Assembly (NCBI GenBank): GCA_029851415.1
Contig: CM056744.1
Coordinates: 71,186,172 to 71,250,171 of the forward strand
Length of the DNA: 64,000 bases
Direction: 5' to 3'
DNA from: Eretmocerus hayati
Taxonomy: Eukaryota; Arthropoda; Insecta; Hymenoptera; Aphelinidae
Below, piece by piece: positions 11,863 to 20,887 of this stretch. The position numbers and the translations under genes were made by a program. The notes under the pieces are model-generated. The model saw nothing but the letters and a program-made list of their open reading frames with translations. It made no database searches and had not been told where the DNA came from. How positions within the stretch are numbered: the first letter of the stretch is position 1; the number at the start of each line of letters is the position of its first letter.

Positions 11863-11909
11863 TTGAAACTTGAAAAGAGTGAGGATCATGTGATCTGCTC
11901 TGGTTTCAA
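11863..11909 (+). other. Apical-motif hairpin 5
   Basis: Outer stem TTGAAAC/GTTTCAA (7 bp perfect), inner AGAG/CTCT, U.G, G.U, AG bulge, GATC/GATC, loop ATGT. Confidence 0.7.
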
Positions 11910-12504
11910 CCGATGAAGCGAATGACCAGAAGCTAAGGGGGCCGAAGGCTGCCCGGTCTTGTGTCAAGTAGCACGTGAGCAGAACGTTTCGTTGCTGAGC
12001 AGAAAAATCAGGAGCTGAGTCACATGGCGGTGACCAAGACTGAGAGATGAGAGGGCGAAGATGGTGCACACTTCCTCTCAAATCCTTGTGCCAGTATCGA
12101 ATATTTTTGTCGAGTGATTGTGTCGTAGAGACTCAGGAGCTGAGGCACCTAGAGAGGCCAGCCCAAGCCTGAGGATGAGCGTCGTGAGAGAGATAGCGAA
12201 ATCGAACTGGAGGATCGCGAGAGGAAATGCTGCCTTGGCTTGCGCAGGCCAAAGAGCACTAAAGTTGCCGATGAGAACCGGGCCAGAAGTTGTCTCCCGG
12301 AATCTCATCCATGCCACTGCCTCCACCGCACGTCTTCCATTTCCGAAGGGAACGGAGGTTTCTACGCCTGAACTCCGCCGCCATGATGAGGGACGCCTTA
12401 AAGGATGTCGAGTGGGCCCGTGAGATGCCTTCCGTCGACTGAAAGAAACTGAAATCGAGGTTGGTGGTCGTGCGGACCTCACCTAGTTGTTGTGGATTAC
12501 ATTA

Positions 12505-12548
12505 GAAGTCAGGAGGGTGAGGATCAGATGATCTACCCGAATGGCTTC
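12505..12548 (+). other. Apical-motif hairpin 6
   Basis: Outer stem GAAGTC/GGCTTC (one U.G), inner GGGT/ACCC, G.U, AG bulge, GATC/GATC, loop AGAT. Confidence 0.7.
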
Positions 12549-12561
12549 CCAAGTCGCGAAG

Positions 12562-12590
12562 AGAGGTTAAGATCGTCAAATCTACCTTCT
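12562..12590 (+). other. Apical-motif hairpin 7
   Basis: Stem AGA-GGT against ACC-T-TCT with a one-base bulge, U/U mismatch, AA bulge, GATC against AATC, loop GTCA. This is the most degenerate copy. Confidence 0.5.
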
Positions 12591-12597
12591 GGAGCGT

Positions 12598-12649
12598 TGA
12601 CACGATGCACCAGGGGCGAGGATCATCCGATCTGCCTCGCATCGTGTCA
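12598..12649 (+). other. Apical-motif hairpin 8
   Basis: Outer stem TGACACGATGC/GCATCGTGTCA, 11 bp perfect. Inner GGGGC/GCCTC (one G.U), G.U, AG bulge, GATC/GATC, loop ATCC. This is the strongest copy. Confidence 0.75.
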
Positions 12650-12664
12650 GAAAAAGTGAATTGA

Positions 12665-12692
12665 GGAGGCATAGATCGAACGATCTGCTTTC
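12665..12692 (+). other. Apical-motif hairpin 9
   Basis: Stem GGAGGCA/TGCTTTC with two G.U pairs. The bulge is TA rather than AG, and the pair next to it is A-U rather than G.U. GATC/GATC, loop GAAC. Confidence 0.6.
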
Positions 12693-12714
12693 TATTTTAT
12701 TTCAAATCGCAGAC

Positions 12715-12747
12715 TTGAGGTTGAGGATCGAGTAGATCTGACCTCAG
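12715..12747 (+). other. Apical-motif hairpin 10
   Basis: Stem TGAGGT/ACCTCA (6 bp) with a flanking U.G, then U.G and G.U, AG bulge, GATC/GATC and a 5-nt loop GAGTA. An A run follows a few bases downstream. Confidence 0.65.
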
Positions 12748-14182
12748 CTGTAAAAAAAAAAAAAAAAGAGAGAAAGAGTCGTGAGCGAAGTTGTTGAAGG
12801 AGACCACAGAGATTTGTCGTGGATTTCTGTTGAGTATTGATGAGTTAGTGAAATGAATGCTGAGATGAAGAGAGAGTAAATGCAAACGGGAGCGAATGAG
12901 TGCGAAAATCTGAAGGATCCGCCAAGAATAAATCCGCCACCAGGGAGACTAGTCCTCTGAATTGACGCCGGGATATCCGAAAAACTGGAGACGAGATCGC
13001 TGGTTTGGTAGATTTTTGTCGGGTATGCCTGAGAAGGATTGACTCTAGATTGGTCGTGTGAGTGAATTGTGTGAGTTGTAGTTGTATGAAGTTGTTGAAA
13101 TTTAAATAATTGAGTCCGAAGTGAATCACAAATGCGAGCTAATACACCTACAGAGGAGAAGATTCGCCTTCGAAAATGACCTAGGATTGTGAATCAGGAG
13201 AGAGTGCGCCTATGTGTTTGGAGTCAAACAATGGGGTTGAATGAGTCATCCCCTATCCGCCGAGTGCCGATGAAGACAGATGTGGAGAGTCGGATGTGTG
13301 GTATACAGCCGATGTGTGTTGATGTAACGCCAGAATGTTAAAAAGAAGTCGAAAATAAGAGTTTTGGGATACAAATGGCACGTTTCAAGATAAGTATCCA
13401 GCCGAGTGAAATGTCTGAAGGATTAGTCGAGTTAGAGGAATCCATACGCAAGAAGTGTTGCTGGCGGAAGAATAATTCGAGTGTAGATTATCGAGTATTG
13501 GGAAGAAAAATTGGAAAAACAGCCGTGGCGGTGATATGAGAAGCAGATCTAATGGGTAGAGCACCAAGTTGCGTCCGTTTGAACAACAGAGCTACGACGA
13601 AAGAACTCAGTGTCCGATTGAACGACGGTAAAATGAAATGTCGTCGAGAAGTCAGGGAATGCCGGTCACATTAGACGTTTCTGCGTGGCGTGTGAAACGC
13701 ATAGCGAGTTGAGATTTCCGCCAGTCCGCCGAGATAGTATCGCTCGTGAAGAAATGATTCTTCAGAATTGCACAGAGAGGCTGTGCAAAACCGAAGACGA
13801 ACGTGAGCAGGAATGGAAGGATGCGAAAAAATGTGCGTCGATCGAAGAGTTTGAAGCACAATTCGTAGAAATGTTGACCTAGATTTTGGTCGGGAAAGTT
13901 GTTGGAATCACGAGCGGTGACCATGACTAGATGAACGATGTCTTGACTGAGTTGATTGGGGTGTCCGAGTTGACGCCAGATGGTCGATTGTGTATATCTT
14001 AGCGACTCAGAGTAAGAGTGCTAGTTCCGAATCAGAGACTGTCGTGACGAAGAGTAAATCACGTTACCGATGACAGGAAGTGTTTCGATTACAAATTTTC
14101 TTGTTGTTTTCAAAGGCCTATGGCATCGGACTCCATGGAGTCGAGGAATTTCCGCCAGGGCTCGAGTATTCACTCAAACATC

Positions 14183-14187
14183 CGCCG
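14183..14187. other. Left 5-bp target-site duplication (CGCCG) of the DNA transposon
   Basis: CGCCG immediately precedes CACAGTG; CGCCG immediately follows the inverted CACTGTG at 30040-30044. Five-base GC-rich duplications are characteristic of Transib and of RAG-mediated transposition. Confidence 0.9.
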
Positions 14188-14226
14188 CACAGTGGGGCGA
14201 AACATGCATTTTGCGGCACAAATCGT
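14188..14226 (+). other. Left terminal RSS-like signal (heptamer, 23-bp spacer, nonamer-like)
   Basis: CACAGTG at 14188-14194 equals the canonical RAG heptamer. After exactly 23 bp comes ACAAATCGT at 14218-14226, which agrees with the nonamer consensus ACAAAAACC at its first five positions only. The heptamer match is strong; the nonamer is suggestive. Confidence 0.75.
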
Positions 14227-14605
14227 ATCCACGCGAATTTTTGACCGATTGGATCGATCCAAAACGGATTTTCTTCGTTTTTTCATTCTCCACCTCAAGG
14301 CACTGCAACAATTTTGGAAATAATCGTTCTTGGATCTATAGAGCGTATGGGATGTTGAACTCGATCCGAGAGGAGAATACTACACATTCCTACTTACTAG
14401 GCATATGATTTTTGGCTCAAAACCATCCGAACTGACCTATATGGTCTTCGGGATGTGTATACAACCCTTTACCACTTTCCTGGGTTATTTATTCGTCTAT
14501 GATACGTTGCAAACGCCCAAAATTGGTCAGACTTGCAACTCACTCGGGATAGATGCTTTCTCGACCTCTTTGTTGGACAATTGGTGACTTCGAGACTGCA
14601 GAACG

Positions 14606-17600
14606 ACTTGCGGAAGCTAGAGAGCACTGCAAGGACCATCTAGAACGTTCTACCAACCAAATGCCACGTTGCGCGAGTCAAGAAATTGACGCTGGAACTT
14701 TTTACGATACTTTTTCGCTCGGAATCACTCGCGAATGGTGGAAAACTTCACGAAATCAGGAAATCCCGGTGTGTATTTGAACTTGCGGAAGCTCAGAAAT
14801 ACTGCGAGGACCATCTCATATGTCCTAGTTATCGAATGCCTCAAACTAGAGGTGAAAAAAATGCCGCTGGAATGATTTAAGACTCTGAATCCGACGAGAT
14901 TCGCTCGCGAATGGGGGGAGAACCCCTGAAACCATGTATTCTAGGTGCCCATACAAACTTGCGGAAACTGAAAAGCACTGCGAATATCATCTACAATGAT
15001 CCATCAATCGAATGCCCAAAGGTAGGGGTTATGAAATTGACGCTGGGATTTTTTATGAACCCTCTTTTGCAGGGGATCACTCACAAATGGTCGAAAAATC
15101 CTCAAAAACACGAATCCAGGCGTCTAAACAGACTTGCGGAAGCTAGAAAGCATTGCGAGGACCATCTAGAACGATCCACCAACCAAATGCCACGTTGCGC
15201 GAGTCAAGAAATTGACGCTGGAACTTTTTACGATACTTTTTCGCTCGGAATCACTCGCGAATGGTAGAAAACTTCACGAAATCAGGAAATCCCGGTGTGT
15301 ATTTGAACTTGCGGAAGCTCAGAAATACTGCGAGGACCATCTCATATGTCCTAGTTATCGAATGCCTCAAACTAGAGGTGAAAAAAATGCCGCTGGAATG
15401 ATTTAAGACTCTGAATCCGACGAGATTCGCTCGCGAATGGGGGGAGAACCCCTGAAACCATGTATTCTAGGTGCCCATACAAACTTGCGGAAACTGAAAA
15501 GCACTGCGAATATCATCTACAATGATCCATCAATCGAATGCCCAAAGGTAGGGGTTATGAAATTGACGCTGGGATTTTTTATGAACCCTCTTTTGCAGGG
15601 GATCACTCACAAATGGTCGAAAAATCCTCAAAAACACGAATCCAGGCGTCTAAACAGACTTGCGGAAGCTAGAAAGCATTGCGAGGACCATCTAGAACGA
15701 TCCACCAACCAAATGCCACGTTGCGCGAGTCAAGAAATTGACGCTGGAACTTTTCACGATACTTTTTCGCTCGGAATCACTCGCGGATGGTCGAGAACCT
15801 CAGTGAATCATGAAATCCCAGTGTGTATTTGAACTTGCGGAAGCTCGGAAATACCGCGAGGACCATCTCATATGTCCTAGTTATCGAATGCCTCAAACTA
15901 GAGGTGAAAAAAATGCCGCTGGAATGATTTAAGACTCTGAATCCGACGAGATTCGCTCGCGAATGGGGGGAGAACCCCTGAAACCATGTATTCTAGGTGC
16001 CCATACAAACTTGCGGAAACTGAAAAGCACTGCGAATATCATCTACAATGATCCATCAATCGAATGCCCAAAGGTAGGGGTTATGAAATTGACGCTGGGA
16101 TTTTTTATGAACCCTCTTTTGCAGGGGATCACTCACAAATGGTCGAAAAATCCTCAAAAACACGAATCCAGGCGTCTAAACAGACTTGCGGAAGCTAGAA
16201 AGCATTGCGAGGACCATCTAGAACGATCCACCAACCAAATGCCACGTTGCGCGAGTCAAGAAATTGACGCTGGAACTTTTTACGATACTTTTTCGCTCGG
16301 AATCACTCGCGGATGGTCGAGAACCTCAGTGAATCATGAAATCCCAGTGTGTATTTGAACTTGCGGAAGCTCGGAAATACCGCGAGGACCATCTCATATG
16401 TCCTAGTTATCAAATGCCTCAAACTAGAGGTGGAAAAAATGCCGCTGGAATGATTTAAGACTCTGAATCCGACGAGATTCGCTCGCGAATGGGGGGAGAA
16501 CCCCTGAAACCATGTATTCTAGGTGCCCATACAAACTTGCGGAAACTGAAAAGCACTGCGAATATCATCTTTAATGATCCATCAATCGAATGCCCAAAGG
16601 TAGGGGTTATGAAATTGACGCTGGGATTTTTTATGAACCCTCTTTTGCAGGGGATCACTCACAAATGGTCGAAAAATCCTCAAAAACACGAATCCAGGCG
16701 TCTCAACAGACTTGCGGAAGCTAGAAAGCATTGCGAGGACCATCTAGAACGATCCACCAACCAAATGCCACGTTGCGCGAGTCAAGAAATTGACGCTGGA
16801 ACTTTTTACGATACTTTTTCGCTCGGAATCACTCGCGGATGGTCGAGAACCTCAGTGAATCATGAAATCCCAGTGTGTATTTGAACTTGCGGAAGCTCGG
16901 AAATACCGCGAGGACCATCTCATATGTCCTAGTTATCAAATGCCTCAAACTAGAGGTGGAAAAAATGCCGCTGGAATGATTTAACACTCTGAATCCGACG
17001 AGATTCGCTCGCGAATGGGGGGAGAACCCCTGAAACCATGTATTCTAGGTGCCCATACAAACTTGCGGAAACTGAAAAGCACTGCGAATATCATCTACAA
17101 TGATCCATCAATCGAATGCCCAAAGGTAGGGGTTATGAAATTGACGCTGGGATTTTTTATGAACCCTCTTTTGCAGGGGATCACTCACAAATGGTCGAAA
17201 AATCCTCAAAAACACGAATCCAGGCGTCTCAACAGACTTGCGGAAGCTAGAAAGCATTGCGAGGACCATCTAGAACGATCCGGCAACCAAATGCCACGTT
17301 GCGCGAGTCAAGAAATTGACGCTGGAACTTTTTACGATACTTTTTCGCTCGGAATCTCTCGCGGATGGTCGAGAACCTCAGTGAATCATGAAATCCCAGT
17401 GTGTATTTGAACTTGCGGAAGCTCGGAAATACCGCGAGGACCATCTCATATGTCCTAGTTATCAAATGCCTCAAACTAGAGGTGGAAAAAATGCCGCTGG
17501 AATGATTTAAGACTCTGAATCCGACGAGATTCGCTCGCGGATGGGGGGAGAACCCCTGAAACCATGTATTCTAGGTGCCCATACAAACTTGCGGAAACTG

Positions 17601-19770
17601 AGAAGCACTGCGAATATCATCTACAATGATCCATCAATCGAATGCCCAAAGGTAGGGGTTATGAAATTGACGCTGGGATTTTTTATGAACCCTCTTTTGC
17701 AGGGGATCACTTACAAATGGTCGAAAAATCCTCAAAAACACGAATCCAGGCGTCTCAACAGACTTGCGGAAGCTAGAAAGCATTGCGAGGACCATCTAGA
17801 ACGATCCACCAACCAAATGCCACGTTGCGCGAGTCAAGAAATTGACGCTGGAACTTTTTACGATACTTTTTCGCTCGGAATCACTCGCGGATGGTCGAGA
17901 ACCTCAGTGAATCATGAAATCCCAGTGTGTATTTGAACTTGCGGAAGCTCGGAAATACCGCGAGGACCATCTCATATGTCCTAGTTATCAAATGCCTCAA
18001 ACTAGAGGTGGAAAAAATGCCGCTGGAATGATTTAACACTCTGAATCCGACGAGATTCGCTCGCGAATGGGGGGAGAACCCCTGAAACCATGTATTCTAG
18101 GTGCCCATACAAACTTGCGGAAACTGAAAAGCACTGCGAATATCATCTACAATGATCCATCAATCGAATGCCCAAAGGTAGGGGTTATGAAATTGACGCT
18201 GGGATTTTTTATGAACCCTCTTTTGCAGGGGATCACTCACAAATGGTCGAAAAATCCTCAAAAACACGAATCCAGGCGTCTCAACAGACTTGCGGAAGCT
18301 AGAAAGCATTGCGAGGACCATCTAGAACGATCCACCAACCAAATGCCACGTTGCGCGAGTCAAGAAATTGACGCTGGAACTTTTTACGATACTTTTTCGC
18401 TCGGAATCACTCGCGGATGGTCGAGAACCTCAGTGAATCATGAAATCCCAGTGTGTATTTGAACTTGCGGAAGCTCGGAAATACCGCGAGGACCATCTCA
18501 TATGTCCTAGTTATCAAATGCCTCGAACTAGAGGTGGAAAAAATGCCGCTGGAATGATTTAACACTCTGAATCCGACGAGATTCGCTCGCGAATGGGGGG
18601 AGAACCCCTGAAACCATGTATTCTAGGTGCCCATACAAACTTGCGGAAACTGAAAAGCACTGCGAATATCATCTACAATGATCCATCAATCGAATGCCCA
18701 AAGGTAGGGGTTATGAAATTGACGCTGGGATTTTTTATGAACCCTCTTTTGCAGGGGATCACTCACAAATGGTCGAAAAATCCTCAAAAACACGAATCCA
18801 GGCGTCTCAACAGACTTGCGGAAGCTAGAAAGCATTGCGAGGACCATCTAGAACGATCCACCAACCAAATGCCACGTTGCGCGAGTCAAGAAATTGACGC
18901 TGGAACTTTTTACGATACTTTTTCGCTCGGAATCACTCGCGGATGGTCGAGAACCTCAGTGAATCATGAAATCCCAGTGTGTATTTGAACTTGCGGAAGC
19001 TCGGAAATACCGCGAGGACCATCTCATATGTCCTAGTTATCAAATGCCTCAAACTAGAGGTGGAAAAAATGCCGCTGGAATGATTTAAGACTCTGAATCC
19101 GACGAGATTCGCTCGCGAATGGGGGGAGAACCCCTGAAACCATGTATTCTAGGTGCCCATACAAACTTGCGGAAACTGAAAAGCACTGCGAATATCATCT
19201 ACAATGATCCATCAATCGAATGCCCAAAGGTAGGGGTTATGAAATTGACGCTGGGATTCTTTATGAACCCTCTTTTGCAGGGGATCACTCACAAATGGTC
19301 GAAAAATCCTCAAAAACACGAATCCAGGCGTCTCAACAGACTTGCGGAAGCTAGAAAGCATTGCGAGGACCATCTAGAACGATCCACCAACCAAATGCCA
19401 CGTTGCGCGAGTCAAGAAATTGACGCTGGAACTTTTTACGATACTTTTTCGCTCGGAATCACTCGCGGATGGTCGAGAACCTCAGTGAATCATGAAATCC
19501 CAGTGTGTATTTGAACTTGCGGAAGCTCGGAAATACCGCGAGGACCATCTCATATGTCCTAGTTATCAAATGCCCCAAACTAGAGGTGGAAAAAATGCCG
19601 CTGGAATGATTTAAGACTCTGAATCCGACGAGATTCGCTCGCGAATGGGGGGAGAACCCCTGAAACCATGTATTCTAGGTGCCCATACAAACTTCCGGAA
19701 ACTGAAAAGCACTGCGAATATCATCTACAATGATCCATCAATCGAATGCCCAAAGGTAGGGGTTATGAAA
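14606..19770 (+). repeat. 526-bp tandem array, left (9.8 units; trimer of ~175-bp subunits)
   Basis: Units recur at exactly 526 bp (14606, 15132, ... 19340). Each is three related subunits: A starting ACTTGCGGAAGCTAGAAAGC, B starting ACTTGCGGAAGCTCGGAAAT and C starting ACTTGCGGAAACTGAAAAGC, with lengths 175, 176 and 175. Subunits are clearly diverged from each other, whereas 526-bp units are nearly identical, so homogenisation acts on the trimer. A 131-codon frame recurs in most units, but the A and C subunits are read in different frames, so it does not descend from a repeated protein domain. Confidence 0.95.
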
Positions 19771-19804
19771 TGTCTCGAAGCAGCCCCTTGATTCATCGCT
19801 GTTC

Positions 19805-20887
19805 ATGATCAGTATGGTGCCGTTGATGTTAGTTGCAGAAGACGATGAGATCGTATGGGAGAATCCGACGCCATCGTCCGTGAAATTTTGCCGACCAATA
19901 CAGTTCGAATTCGTGAAGGAAACTGCTGCAAACACAACAAAAGAATACGAATATTATAAGTCCAAAATTGACAATTTGCAGCCATGTATAATGGAAAAAC
20001 TCGGATCGGAGTTTAGAATCTACTACGAATGTCAATGCACCATGATCGATGGCAAGACTTGTAATGTCCTCACAGGACAAAAATGCTGCAACAATTGCAA
20101 TCTATGCAATGCCAAGCCGAGTCAGTCGAACAATGCGAATTTTGTGCCAGATATCCCAGTGAATGAGGAGTTTTATGCTTTTGGCATGTCTCCGTTGCAT
20201 TGCAGGATAAGGTTCTTGGAGCACTTGTTCCACGTGGCATGCAATATGGACTTCCAGCAGCACAAGGCCCAAGGTGAAGTATTGCAAGTCGTAAGAACCG
20301 CTCGGAAGTATATGCTACAGTCAAGTATCAAGAAACATCTCAAAGGTTTGACAATCGATGTCGTGAAAACCGGATACGGCACCTCTAACGATGGTAACAC
20401 TTCTCGGAGATTCTTTGAGAACCCACAAGAAACTGCAAGGGTACTTGGAATCAATGAGCGTTTGGTGGAAATGTACAAGGTATTCCTTGAGGCAATCAAT
20501 TGCACGAAACAGATTGATCCGGTCAAGATGAAGAAATTCTCTGAGGAAGTAATGGCTTTGTACGTATCGGAATATAGTTGGTACCCGATGCCTCCATCTG
20601 TTCACAAAGCTTTCATGCATGGATGCCAGATTGTCGAAAGAACCTCGGTACCAGTGGGAACTCTGAGCGAAGAGGCACAAGAAGCCACTAATAAAGTGGT
20701 GAAACGGGCTCGTTTGGAAAACAGTAGATGCTGTGACAGGCAATCTTCTAACGAAGACGTGCTCCACTATCTACTGTTCGCTTCGGATCCATTGATCTCG
20801 AGTCTGAGGGTAGGAGGAGAAAAGACCACCAAAGAGCTCTCACCTGAAGCACAAAGTCTCATGGTAGATTTCCAGGAGGCTGCGTGA
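19805..20887 (+). CDS. RAG1/Transib-like transposase, 5'-truncated (C-terminal catalytic part)
   Basis: 360 residues from the first ATG; the frame is open back to 19769, and residues upstream of that ATG (DSSLF) still look like family sequence, so the true protein was longer. Against vertebrate RAG1 (known: catalytic D600, D708, E962; zinc C727, C730, H937, H942) I align D82 in MIDGK with D708, C98/C101 in CNLC with the CxxC, H267/H272 in HKAFMH with H937/H942, and E293 in EATNK with E962. Further shared blocks are a W/F-E-x-P-x-P-x-S...C-R/K-P segment (residues 18-31), LHC (131-133) and E-DVL...SDP (317-329). The D600 counterpart should lie about 10-25 codons before the array junction and is missing. 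It also resembles an uncharacterised arthropod/cnidarian family with GTTNDGNTARR-like motifs (here residues 192-202), from recollection. Probably inactive alone unless an upstream exon exists. Confidence 0.85.
   Translation: MISMVPLMLVAEDDEIVWENPTPSSVKFCRPIQFEFVKETAANTTKEYEYYKSKIDNLQPCIMEKLGSEFRIYYECQCTMIDGKTCNVLTGQKCCNNCNLCNAKPSQSNNANFVPDIPVNEEFYAFGMSPLHCRIRFLEHLFHVACNMDFQQHKAQGEVLQVVRTARKYMLQSSIKKHLKGLTIDVVKTGYGTSNDGNTSRRFFENPQETARVLGINERLVEMYKVFLEAINCTKQIDPVKMKKFSEEVMALYVSEYSWYPMPPSVHKAFMHGCQIVERTSVPVGTLSEEAQEATNKVVKRARLENSRCCDRQSSNEDVLHYLLFASDPLISSLRVGGEKTTKELSPEAQSLMVDFQEAA

Larger units (their letters stand above)
11561..12116 (+). repeat. Diverged tandem duplication, period ~283 bp
   Basis: ATCTGCTCTC at 11561 and at 11844 begins two collinear copies. 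Both continue through a 'AGTCGCGAT.GAAACT' segment, a hairpin (4 and 5), a GAGCAGAACGT segment, a 'TCAGGAGCTGAGTC' segment, and a shared end at 'CCAGTA.CGAA'. A weak partial third copy starts near 12130 ('ACTCAGGAGCTGAGGCACC'). Confidence 0.7.
10694..14182 (+). other. Long region without a convincing gene, with hairpin series
   Basis: About 3.5 kb between the gag-like ORF and the nested transposon. It holds ten similar hairpins (10846-12747), two A runs (11284-11300 and about 12752-12767), a diverged tandem duplication (11561-12116) and many TCCGCC hexamers. Open frames are short or on the minus strand and show no domain. One small plus-strand frame ending at 13879 (first ATG near 13755, about 42 codons, Glu/Lys-rich) looks slightly protein-like but cannot be supported as a gene. 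The pol genes an autonomous element would have here are absent. Confidence 0.7.
14188..19770 (+). repeat. Left inverted-repeat arm (5583 bp)
   Basis: The terminal 418 bp (14188-14605) is single copy within the arm and matches the inverted 29622-30039 with no difference seen over the stretch compared. The rest is the 526-bp array. The arm stops 80 bp into a C subunit, at the centre. Confidence 0.92.

Noticed and set aside
11422..12482. Minus-strand frames of 219 and 134 codons
   Set aside because: They run antisense through the hairpin region and a diverged tandem duplication, with no recognisable motif. Plus-strand hairpins explain the base pattern better.
10694..14182. Hidden pol gene (protease, reverse transcriptase, integrase)
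   Set aside because: No long plus-strand frame and no YxDD, D[ST]G or HHCC-type motif was seen in any translation provided for this stretch.
14911..19514. A conserved 131-codon frame in most 526-bp units (and its inverted copies at 23135-29316)
   Set aside because: Conservation is explained by near-identity of whole units, synonymous and non-coding sites included. The A and C subunits are read in different frames, so no ancestral repeated protein domain exists, and no family was recognised.
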